This document shows, piece after piece, positions 7,758-14,816 of a stretch of DNA of 23,929 bases (the first letter of the stretch is position 1; each line of letters starts with the position of its first letter). The notes under the pieces were generated by a model. The model was not told the origin of the DNA, searched no databases, and saw only the letters and a list, made by a program, of their open reading frames with translations. The position numbers and the translations under genes were made by a program. Source of the stretch: AB-629-J13 sp964518835 (GTDB taxonomy: Bacteria; Fidelibacterota; Marinisomatia; Marinisomatales; AB-629-J13); NCBI GenBank assembly GCA_964518835.1, contig CAZFKU010000018.1, forward strand, positions 1 through 23,929, read 5' to 3'.

Positions 7758-8057
7758 ATGGACAAACCTGAAAACGCATTCAAACTCAAATTAAAAGCAA
7801 ACAAAAAATACAGTGTCTGCACTTGCGGTAAAAGTGACACCCTGCCTTATTGTGATAATAATCATAGATCCTTTAACGAGGAAAATGGAACAAATTATAA
7901 ATCATTGAAAATTTTCCCTGAAGAGGACACAACCATTTGGGTTTCATCTTCAACCTGGGAAAATACAGAAAAAGTAATCAGGGAGAGAGAAACCGGATTT
8001 TACCAGTCATCATCATCCCAATCATCCTCATCCTCTTCTTCCTCACCAAAATCATAA
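7758..8057 (+). CDS. CDGSH-type iron-sulfur protein
   Basis: Small [2Fe-2S] protein of 99 aa. CTCGKSDTLPYCDNNH (residues 22-37) matches the CDGSH pattern C-x-C-x2-S-x3-P-x-C-D-x2-H, with Asn-Asn in place of Gly-Ser. The three Cys and one His that ligate the cluster are all present. The following segment (KIFPEEDTTIWVSSSTW) is of the length seen in bacterial stand-alone versions. The last 20 residues are almost all Ser because this stretch is the complement of the acidic tail of the convergent octahaem cytochrome gene, which it overlaps by 58 bases. The function of bacterial CDGSH proteins is mostly redox or Fe-S transfer; nothing here narrows it. Confidence 0.84.
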   Translation: MDKPENAFKLKLKANKKYSVCTCGKSDTLPYCDNNHRSFNEENGTNYKSLKIFPEEDTTIWVSSSTWENTEKVIRERETGFYQSSSSQSSSSSSSSPKS

Positions 8058-11053
8058 CCGTTCTTATCGAAAAAGGCTTTAATCTCTTTCGAAATATCCT
8101 TTTTCCCGGGGATAGAAAAATTGTAATCTCTCAATCCCTCCAGCATCTCTTTTCGATCGCCTTTCATAGAAACCAATTCCTTTCCCCACACCGACCTTGA
8201 ATCAGGCATTTCTAATTCTTCTTTGGTTGGAATGTAAGGTGCCGGCATCTTAGTACCGGGCATCACTTTCTGAGGATCATCCAGCCATTTCACCAGCCAT
8301 TCAGGCCGCAGTCTTTCTTTGGAAAGGGCAAGGTTCGGCGCCCAGGTTTCAGCACCTTGTTTAGGATAGGTTGTTCCATAAAAATGACAATTGGAACACA
8401 CACCTAATTCCTGAAGTTTCTCACCCGCTTTGTATTTGTCCGAACGGGTATTCACATGGTAATCTGACTCGAATGCCAAATTATTTTTATCCAGATCCTG
8501 AAATGCTTTTATCACAGAATTCCATTCATCATCACTCAGGCTGAAGGTAGGCATCCGCACCTGAAGATTAGGTCTGATCAATGTTGGTTCTTTCAAAAAT
8601 TTGAATAACCATGACGGTTGAACTTTTTCACCTTCTGTATTCAAATTAGGAGGTGAATATTCAGATGCTCCGATGACATCTGCAATTTGTCCACCGATTC
8701 CATCTATAATATGACACCCACGGCAATTATACTGATTTAGAATTTTATAACCTTCATATACAGAATGATCTTCCTGATAAAAACTTGCTAATTTTTCTTC
8801 TCCCACCTTGTCTTCGTTAAATGCCAGAATTGCTGTTACTACCGCTTCAATTTCATCCGGTTTTAGATAAAAATTGGGCATACGTAGTTTATCTTCCGGA
8901 GCAACAATCTTATGCCTATCAAAAATACGGGGGTTCGCAAGCTTTTGTTCAAACCATGCATAATTCAAATGTTCGATATTGTGAATGTGTCCAAAGTCCA
9001 ATTTGTCAACAGGTTTAGTTCCTTCACTTGTCAGAGCAGTCCCGATAGGCTTGGCATTTTCATATCCTGAAATATTATGACAGGAAAAACATCCATAAAA
9101 CCGAATACTTTTATCCGCAACATAGTCAACTGTTTCAGAATAATCCATATCCGATAACATCCGTTCAGCTTTTTCTTCCGGGAATGCTTTCACCAGCCAT
9201 CCACGGGCAATATTTTCTAATTCCTCATTATCTATTTCAGGGAATTTTATATCTTTAAATTCTTCATTTTCAAAGGAAAGAAGGTATGCTGTAATATCTT
9301 TTGCTTCCTGATCAGAAAGTCGCAGATTCGGCATTCGGGTATCGGGCCGGTATTCCTGAGGATTTTTTATCCAGTTATACACCCATTTTGCTGAAGTCTT
9401 TGAACCCAGACCTATGAGGTTCGGACCCTGCTGTTTGGTTAATTCCAATAAATCTGGTTTTTCCTGTTCATATCCATACTCTGATTCTGAATATTCATAA
9501 GGCAATGCTTCTAAATCATAATCAAGATCAGTCAACTCTGTGGATTCTTCCTGGATATTATGACACCCCCTGCAGCCAACTGCGTTAAATAAATGTTCCC
9601 CGTTTTCAATATCTCCAAAGTACTTCCCGGTAGGGGAATTTTCAACTTTATCTTTCTCTTTGAACAGAAACTCTACAATGGCATTGATCTCAGTTGTACT
9701 GCGTCGAATCATTTCCGTAGAGGAGTTATTTTCCTGATTGAAAAAATTAGGCATCCATGTATTGTACCTAAAACTCTGAGGATCATGTATCCATTTCCGT
9801 GCCCATTCCCTGGAAACTTTTTCATTAATACGAGTCAAATCGGGACCTGTGTTAAATCGTTTAGGATAGGATTCAATTTGATGGCATCCGTTGCAACCTG
9901 CTTTATCAATTATAGTTAATCCCAATTGCAATTTTTCCCCGCCTTTAATGTCCGGTTTTTCCATGTGACATTTAAAACAGCTTGCCTCCGTATATTTCAA
10001 TGGAAGCATAGGCTTGAGCCAATGATGCATTTTTTTCCAGTCATATTCCTCTTTCCAATCATGTTTTGAGTCAATTGAATTTGGCATGTGAACTGCTGTA
10101 TTAAATGTGGTTCCTCTGCTTCTGCCGGCATGACATCCGGTACAGCCATACTGCTCCAGCGGATGAGGAGATGCGGCAGTTAGGTATAAATCAAGATTAG
10201 GGTGAGTTTTATAAGGTTGTTCAGCATCAACATAATCAGGATTATCAATTCCCAGATGGCAGCTTGTGCATCGATCTACTGTATAAACTGATGCGAAATT
10301 CACATCGTATTTTACATCGGGAACTACAATCTGTTTTACCTTGTAATAAGGGTCCATAAAATCAATGACCGGAAAATCTCTTATGATGTCTCCAATACGA
10401 TTAGTAAGTGACATTCGTTGTCTATCAAGTCGGGATAATTTTACTTCGACTAAATTCACATCCCTCATTACATTATTTAATTCATCTTCTGCCAGTTTAA
10501 CCTCCGCTTCCATTTGCTCCAATTCTTTTTCGGCATTTAATTGAAGCGATTCAACCTCTTCTTTTTTTAGTTTGAGTTCCTGAAGTTCACCTAAATATGA
10601 ATTATACTGCATTTCATATTTCGAATCCTTCTCTTTTGGCATTTCATTGATGTGGGACTTCTCTTTTTCGACTAAATATTTTAATGCATCAATCTCCGCT
10701 TTTTTATGGAGATAATCCATATTAGCTTTATAGGATTTGGCTTTTAATTCCGTTATTTGTTCGTTTACCTGCTCAATCTTTTCTTTTTTGGAATCATAAT
10801 TTGCTTTTGCTCTTTCCAGTTTTTCCAAATACTGTTTTTGTTCTTCTTTAACCTCAGCTACTGCATCTTCCAGTTTGGCTTTTGCAGTCTCCACTTCCAT
10901 TTTCCGGAAAGTTTTTTGATATATTTTAAAGTCATCATCATTATCATCTATAAACATCCACACCATTGAAATGACAAACAACAGACTGGTGATAGCGAAC
11001 CATTTATTCAGTAAATGGATATTCCAATATCGTTCGTCCTGCTTATTAAACAT
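8000..11053 (-). CDS. Membrane-anchored coiled-coil octahaem cytochrome c, bc-complex subunit
   Basis: Large c-type cytochrome, 1017 aa, last gene of the bc cluster, 15 bases after the cytochrome b C-terminal subunit. Domains: one N-terminal transmembrane helix (about 17-35); a long charged coiled coil (about 48-222) with a Pro/Gly-containing break near 135-155; then eight CxxCH haem sites at 262, 304, 359, 387, 494, 655, 777 and 886. The first three are close together without obvious Met partners. The last five each begin a cytochrome c domain whose distal Met lies in a MP motif (WMPN 433, RMPN 573, RMPN 724, RMPT 833, KMPA 935). The tail (1004-1017) is almost only Asp/Glu and Trp. It would act in the periplasm as the electron outlet, replacing cytochrome c1 or f. 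No cytochrome f or c1 fold is seen. The 58-base 3' overlap with the CDGSH gene is convergent. Confidence 0.92.
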   Translation of the reverse strand: MFNKQDERYWNIHLLNKWFAITSLLFVISMVWMFIDDNDDDFKIYQKTFRKMEVETAKAKLEDAVAEVKEEQKQYLEKLERAKANYDSKKEKIEQVNEQITELKAKSYKANMDYLHKKAEIDALKYLVEKEKSHINEMPKEKDSKYEMQYNSYLGELQELKLKKEEVESLQLNAEKELEQMEAEVKLAEDELNNVMRDVNLVEVKLSRLDRQRMSLTNRIGDIIRDFPVIDFMDPYYKVKQIVVPDVKYDVNFASVYTVDRCTSCHLGIDNPDYVDAEQPYKTHPNLDLYLTAASPHPLEQYGCTGCHAGRSRGTTFNTAVHMPNSIDSKHDWKEEYDWKKMHHWLKPMLPLKYTEASCFKCHMEKPDIKGGEKLQLGLTIIDKAGCNGCHQIESYPKRFNTGPDLTRINEKVSREWARKWIHDPQSFRYNTWMPNFFNQENNSSTEMIRRSTTEINAIVEFLFKEKDKVENSPTGKYFGDIENGEHLFNAVGCRGCHNIQEESTELTDLDYDLEALPYEYSESEYGYEQEKPDLLELTKQQGPNLIGLGSKTSAKWVYNWIKNPQEYRPDTRMPNLRLSDQEAKDITAYLLSFENEEFKDIKFPEIDNEELENIARGWLVKAFPEEKAERMLSDMDYSETVDYVADKSIRFYGCFSCHNISGYENAKPIGTALTSEGTKPVDKLDFGHIHNIEHLNYAWFEQKLANPRIFDRHKIVAPEDKLRMPNFYLKPDEIEAVVTAILAFNEDKVGEEKLASFYQEDHSVYEGYKILNQYNCRGCHIIDGIGGQIADVIGASEYSPPNLNTEGEKVQPSWLFKFLKEPTLIRPNLQVRMPTFSLSDDEWNSVIKAFQDLDKNNLAFESDYHVNTRSDKYKAGEKLQELGVCSNCHFYGTTYPKQGAETWAPNLALSKERLRPEWLVKWLDDPQKVMPGTKMPAPYIPTKEELEMPDSRSVWGKELVSMKGDRKEMLEGLRDYNFSIPGKKDISKEIKAFFDKNGYDFGEEEEDEDDWDDDDW

Positions 11054-11068
11054 TGTAATAAATTAGAA

Positions 11069-12187
11069 TTAAATGTTGAAAAACCATTCAGGAATGGCAA
11101 TGATATATTTCAAATTAAACATCCAGCGCAGGTACATTTTCAAGGGAAGGGATAACATGCTGAGTCCCAGGAAAATGAAAAATGAAAATTTCACGGCTCC
11201 CACTCTATTTAAAAATCCGTTCAATACATATTTTGCAAGAAAAACAGGGACTGCTACAAAATAAAAAACAACGGTGAGAAATCCGATGGATTCCCGTAAC
11301 AGGATATTCGCAGGCAAACCAGTTCCAAGCCATTTCACCCAAAAATATTCTGAAAGGTTCACGTTGGTTAGCGGAACAAGCTTATGAGGATCCCAATATT
11401 CAAACGGTCCAAAGAAATTCCAATTGGGCCCTCTGAAAAACGTCCCGATAAAAATTAGAAAAATCCACAGTATCATGAATCCGTATTGAAATAAAAAGAT
11501 TCCTAAACGCCGTTCCCGGAATGAATAAAATCCACTGAAATTGTCGGGGGTAGTACTCATGTAGGGAATTGCCATTAAACCTACAATGATGAGACCGGGG
11601 AAAACAACTCCGGCTAACCAGGGATCAAAATAAACAAGCATCTCCTGTAATCCCAAAAAATACCATGGAGCTTTGGATGGATTGGGAGTAGCCGCAGGAT
11701 TAGCAGGTTCTTCCAAGGGTGCAGCTACCAGAACAGACCACACAATTAAAAAAACCATAAAAATGATGAGGGCGATAAATTCGATATAAACAAGATCAGG
11801 CCAGACCAGTACCTTATCATCCGGATCATTGTATTCCATAGGTTTTTCACCCCGGCTCATCCGTTCATCATTTTCGTAGGCTTTGTACATAGATATCCAC
11901 GTATAAATGAACACCGAATAAACCATTAAAATAATGGGGAAGTTATCGGGTTTTGTTAATGTAATGTTAAAATTCTTATCATAATATCCCATGATAAAAA
12001 ATAAGGTTATGACTCCCAGGGTTGTATAGAGTCCCGGTTTTGTCCAGATTCTCCAAAACCCTAATTTTCGGTGCATTTTCTCAAACCAGTCCCCAGGTGG
12101 GAAAACAAAAGGAAACAAAACCGTAACCAGCGTAAAGCTTATCGTTGGTGCAGAGATTGTGTCAATGAGGTGTTTTATACTATCCAT
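11069..12187 (-). CDS. petD: Cytochrome b C-terminal half, enlarged subunit IV-like
   Basis: Membrane subunit of the bc complex forming part of the Qo site. The subunit IV core is about residues 125-255: WPDLVYIEF, EPANPAATP, the Qo motif region KAPWYFLGLQE (172-182) and FRERRLG. The usual catalytic PEWY/PDWY reads APWY (173-176), so the acidic residue is replaced by Pro. At 372 aa it is about twice the 160-aa chloroplast protein: an N-terminal extension of about 125 residues adds three helices (about 15-32, 52-68, 83-100) and about 115 C-terminal residues add two (about 300-322, 333-350). It follows the b6-type gene by 11 bases and precedes the octahaem cytochrome by 15. The symbol is by analogy to petD only. 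Confidence 0.9.
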   Translation of the reverse strand: MDSIKHLIDTISAPTISFTLVTVLFPFVFPPGDWFEKMHRKLGFWRIWTKPGLYTTLGVITLFFIMGYYDKNFNITLTKPDNFPIILMVYSVFIYTWISMYKAYENDERMSRGEKPMEYNDPDDKVLVWPDLVYIEFIALIIFMVFLIVWSVLVAAPLEEPANPAATPNPSKAPWYFLGLQEMLVYFDPWLAGVVFPGLIIVGLMAIPYMSTTPDNFSGFYSFRERRLGIFLFQYGFMILWIFLIFIGTFFRGPNWNFFGPFEYWDPHKLVPLTNVNLSEYFWVKWLGTGLPANILLRESIGFLTVVFYFVAVPVFLAKYVLNGFLNRVGAVKFSFFIFLGLSMLSLPLKMYLRWMFNLKYIIAIPEWFFNI

Positions 12188-12198
12188 AATGTAAATTA

Positions 12199-12993
12199 TT
12201 AAAGCGGTCCGGAAATTCCGCCATCTTTACGTATTCGCCAGAAATGAACCGCCATAAAAATCATCGCTATGAAGGGCACTCCGATACAATGGAGAACATA
12301 AAATCGCAGCAAGGTTGCTTCCCCCACAAACCGTCCCCCCAGAAGAGCAAACCGGACATCGGACCCGGCATGAACCAAGTTGATATCTCCAATAGCCAGC
12401 ATAGCCGCACCGGGACCTTCATGCCCCAGAAATGGTGTAGCTCTTGCCATGTTTGTCCCGACCGTCACTGCCCAAATTGCCAATTGGTCCCATGGCAAAA
12501 GATATCCCGTAAAACTCAGGAATAATGTGATGGTCATGAGCAGAACTCCAACCCCCCAGTTAAATTCTCGTGGAGGTTTATAAGAGCCGGTCATAAAGAC
12601 TCTCAGCATATGCAGCCAGACCGTAAGGACCATGGCATGGGCGCCCCAACGGTGAATTTCTCTCATGATCCCAAGCGGTACCTGCTCGCCTAAATCAATC
12701 ATGTCTGTATAGGCGTATTCAACGGTGGGACGGTAATAAAACATGAGCATAATTCCGGTAATTGTCAAGACAACAAACAGGAAAAATGACAATCCTCCCA
12801 TACACCAGGTATATCCAATTTTCACTGCATGTTTCGGGAGACGTGCAGGATGAAGATGCAGGAAAACACTGCCTAATATCGCATGCATTCTTTGTCGTCT
12901 GGTTTTGGGTACCCCTGAGCGAATAATGGACTTCCAAATTTGGGAGTTCCCCATTCGCTCTAAAAGTGTCTGCTTTGATTTTTTTTCACTCAC
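12199..12993 (-). CDS. petB: b6-type cytochrome b (N-terminal half)
   Basis: Four-helix cytochrome b carrying the two b haems, 264 aa. Ligands are His114 (EIHRWGAH), His128 (WLHMLRV), His235 (YVLHCIG) and His250 (AVHFWRIRKDGG). Spacings of 14 and 15 match cytochrome b6 (86/100 and 187/202 in chloroplasts) rather than mitochondrial cytochrome b, where the second interval is one shorter. TGYLLPWDQ and the terminal ISGPL are also b6-like. Cys64 in YTWCMGG aligns with the Cys35 of chloroplast b6 that binds haem c_i. The loop between helices C and D is about 20 residues longer than in chloroplast b6 (about 185-222). It is transcribed after the Rieske gene with an 18-base gap. Confidence 0.95.
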   Translation of the reverse strand: MSEKKSKQTLLERMGNSQIWKSIIRSGVPKTRRQRMHAILGSVFLHLHPARLPKHAVKIGYTWCMGGLSFFLFVVLTITGIMLMFYYRPTVEYAYTDMIDLGEQVPLGIMREIHRWGAHAMVLTVWLHMLRVFMTGSYKPPREFNWGVGVLLMTITLFLSFTGYLLPWDQLAIWAVTVGTNMARATPFLGHEGPGAAMLAIGDINLVHAGSDVRFALLGGRFVGEATLLRFYVLHCIGVPFIAMIFMAVHFWRIRKDGGISGPL

Positions 12994-13011
12994 TTTTGTA
13001 TTTCACCCCTC

Positions 13012-13563
13012 TTAAACTTTCAGGAAAGATTCTGTTCTTTCCCATTCACCTTTCTCAAATTTAAAATTTTTGCTTTTATCCACTATAACCTGACCATCAT
13101 CAGCCAGGTAAATTTTGAATCGCTCCAATGGTCGGGGTGCGGGACCTTCAAAGTTAATTCCCGTGGGGCGAAACCCACTGCCATGGCAGGGACATTTGAA
13201 TTTTCGCTCCGTATCCAGCCAATTTGGAGTACATCCCAAATGAGTACACACCGTTGACAATGCATACATCCCAGCATCGTTCCTGACAATCCACACACTA
13301 AATTTCTTCTTGAACCGTAAATCAACTTTACCAATCTCAAACTCTTCCGGATACCCGATTTTGAAACTCTGAGGAGGTTCAAACAATACATTGGGGAAAA
13401 GGAAACGAATCAGAACGGTAAAGAACCCTCCTGTGGCTGCGGTGAATGCCAACCATCCAATGCTCAGCCATTTAAAAAACCCCCTTCTTTCCATTGTAGC
13501 TCCGGAACCTTTTTCCTGTGGTGTTCCTACAGAAGCTTCAGGGACAAATTTTTCTTCACTCAT
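13012..13563 (-). CDS. petC: Rieske [2Fe-2S] protein of the bc complex
   Basis: Membrane-anchored, periplasm-facing Rieske subunit, 183 aa, that accepts the first electron from quinol at the Qo site. ERRGFFKWLSIGWLAF (25-40) is a twin-arginine-type signal that stays as the anchor helix. Cluster binding: CTHLGC (Cys106, His108, with Cys111 for the disulfide) and CPCHGSGF (Cys124, His127, with Cys126 for the disulfide). The Ser of the second motif is kept, but the Tyr two residues later is Phe131; loss of that hydrogen bond is known to lower Rieske potential in bc1 mutants. The start ATG overlaps the stop of the HEAT-repeat gene by four bases (ATGA), showing tight coupling. Length is normal for bacterial Rieske proteins. 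Confidence 0.95.
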   Translation of the reverse strand: MSEEKFVPEASVGTPQEKGSGATMERRGFFKWLSIGWLAFTAATGGFFTVLIRFLFPNVLFEPPQSFKIGYPEEFEIGKVDLRFKKKFSVWIVRNDAGMYALSTVCTHLGCTPNWLDTERKFKCPCHGSGFRPTGINFEGPAPRPLERFKIYLADDGQVIVDKSKNFKFEKGEWERTESFLKV

Positions 13564-14435
13564 GATGGATGACCATATATCTGTTTCAATGCTTTGATGG
13601 CAGTATCTCTTATCTCCATATTTTCATCCCCTTCTGCCAATGTTACCAACTTTTCTTTAAACACATCATTCCTGAATTCCGAACTCACATGGATCGCCAC
13701 CCGGATTGCCTGATTAGCTTCTTCCTGATCCACTTCAGGATAGGAATAATAATAGGTGCGGTCCATTAGGTCCGCAATGATATCCAATCCTGAAGTATCT
13801 CCCAATTTCGCAAGACTTACTGCAGTATCCCATCTGATATTCACTTCTTCATGATCCAGGAGCGGGATTAAATCCGGGATGACACTTTGATCTCCCATAT
13901 TCCCCAGAGATACAACCGCTGTAAGATATTCAACGTCCTCCCTGTTTTGGTCTGTAATGATTTCCCGTAATTCTTCTACTGCCGGAGTGTATTGCAGTAC
14001 TCCTAATGCTTTAATGGCTGCTAATCGGGTCACCGGATTGTCATCTTTCAACCCCGTTCTTAGTGTCTTTCCATAAAATTGATCCCCTGTCTGTCCCATG
14101 GCAAGGGCAAGGTACATCCGAACTCTTTCATCATCATGAACAGATCTGGAATAGGCTGTAACCAATTGGTTTCTAAACAACACATCGTCAACAGAATCTG
14201 TTTCATTTGCCAGAATTTTTGATAATTCAAAAGCAGATTGCCACCGTTTTGAGGCAGAGCCGATTTTCACATCATTAAGAAGATCCGATGCAGATTTAGG
14301 CTCCATTGTGAGAAACTTTACAATAATAAAAAATGAAGTCCCAATGACAGCAATCATTAATGGAATCAGGAAAAAGGAATAAAACATGACATAAACCTTG
14401 CTGGGATTTGATTCTTGATTTAGGGATTTAGACAT
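13560..14435 (-). CDS. Membrane-anchored HEAT-repeat protein in bc operon
   Basis: Protein of 291 aa with one N-terminal transmembrane helix (about 15-42, YVMFYSFFLIPLMIAVIG) and a soluble part built of about six two-helix HEAT repeats, such as NPVTRLAAIKALGVL, DVEYLTAVVSLGNMGD, EVNIRWDTAVSLAKLGD and MEIRDTAIKALKQI. No catalytic or cofactor motif is seen. HEAT arrays bind other proteins, so an assembly or scaffolding role for the bc complex or its coiled-coil cytochrome is plausible. The topology (short basic N-terminus, then helix) suggests the repeats lie in the periplasm. Its stop overlaps the Rieske start by four bases, which is the strongest evidence that it belongs to the complex. Confidence 0.88.
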   Translation of the reverse strand: MSKSLNQESNPSKVYVMFYSFFLIPLMIAVIGTSFFIIVKFLTMEPKSASDLLNDVKIGSASKRWQSAFELSKILANETDSVDDVLFRNQLVTAYSRSVHDDERVRMYLALAMGQTGDQFYGKTLRTGLKDDNPVTRLAAIKALGVLQYTPAVEELREIITDQNREDVEYLTAVVSLGNMGDQSVIPDLIPLLDHEEVNIRWDTAVSLAKLGDTSGLDIIADLMDRTYYYSYPEVDQEEANQAIRVAIHVSSEFRNDVFKEKLVTLAEGDENMEIRDTAIKALKQIYGHPS

Positions 14436-14521
14436 TTTTATTTGGATATTTCTTTCTAATTAAACCAAAAATTAAACCGATTCCCATTCAGTAAACAATC
14501 GAATTTCTACCACTTTTGCCA

Positions 14522-14683
14522 CTATTTTTCAGTTGAGTCATCCTGCTTTTGTCCCATTTCATTTTTCAGTTGAAATCCCAGCAAGAGAGGAAAGAAAAAA
14601 AGCAATCCTAATGAAAGAAGTAATCCAAGAACGATCCAACCTAAATTCTCCATCAACCACTGAAACGTAAGCCAGTCGAACAT
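14522..14683 (-). CDS. Small membrane protein (53 aa), bc operon
   Basis: Starts at ATG 14681-14683, two bases after the stop of the 33-aa frame, and ends with TAG at 14522-14524. It begins MFDWLTFQWLMENLGWIVLG, continues through a very hydrophobic helix (GLLLSLGLLFFFPLLLGF), and ends with a polar tail (QLKNEMGQKQDDSTEK). A longer version in this frame starting at 14737 would overlap the 33-aa gene and is less likely. No family was recognised. It sits 86 bases before the HEAT-repeat gene. Small single-helix subunits are common in bc and b6f complexes and oxidases, which makes a structural subunit the best guess. Confidence 0.6.
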   Translation of the reverse strand: MFDWLTFQWLMENLGWIVLGLLLSLGLLFFFPLLLGFQLKNEMGQKQDDSTEK

Positions 14684-14685
14684 GA

Positions 14686-14787
14686 TTAGAATACATAGGC
14701 TACAACCAAAATATATCCGATCATCAATGCCGTACATACAATCATGGAAATAATCTGAACCCGGTCGTAATGGTTTAGGTCTGACAT
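14686..14787 (-). CDS. Tiny membrane protein (33 aa) heading the bc operon
   Basis: Open frame from ATG 14785-14787 to TAA 14686-14688. It reads MSDLNHYDRVQIISMIVCT then a hydrophobic run ending YILVVAYVF: a short polar N-terminus followed by one transmembrane helix. It lies 29 bases after the stop of the SRPBCC/repeat gene and two bases before the next small gene, a spacing typical of translational coupling. The length and layout recall the one-helix subunits of b6f complexes or CcoQ of cbb3 oxidases, but there is no recognisable sequence match. Being so short, it could be fortuitous; the neat packing argues for it. Confidence 0.5.
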   Translation of the reverse strand: MSDLNHYDRVQIISMIVCTALMIGYILVVAYVF

Positions 14788-14816
14788 AATTTATTACACA
14801 TTGGAATTAATAATTC

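Noticed and set aside
9593..9919. 108-codon frame on the + strand inside the octahaem cytochrome gene
   Set aside because: Antisense shadow of a gene with eight haem motifs; no domain or ribosome site.
11072..11096. PEWF at residues 366-369 of the cytochrome b C-terminal subunit, resembling PEWY
   Set aside because: It is after the last transmembrane helix at the C-terminus, not in the Qo loop; the aligned position holds APWY.
12058..12085. VFPPGDWFEK near the N-terminus of the cytochrome b C-terminal subunit considered as an alternative Qo motif
   Set aside because: It lies before the subunit IV core and lacks the P-x-W-Y pattern; the real Qo region follows EPANPAATP.
12244..12583. Two + strand frames opposite cytochrome b6, one with several Cys pairs (CSSCHVCP)
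   Set aside because: They are complements of conserved b6 codons; the Cys/His pattern is an accident of the reading frame.
13083..13391. 102-codon frame on the minus strand within the Rieske gene
   Set aside because: Same strand, other frame; the Rieske frame has both cluster motifs and this one has no recognisable feature.
14684..14737. 71-codon version of the small membrane protein starting at 14737
   Set aside because: It would overlap most of the 33-aa frame; the ATG at 14683 is two bases after that frame's stop and begins a cleaner membrane protein.
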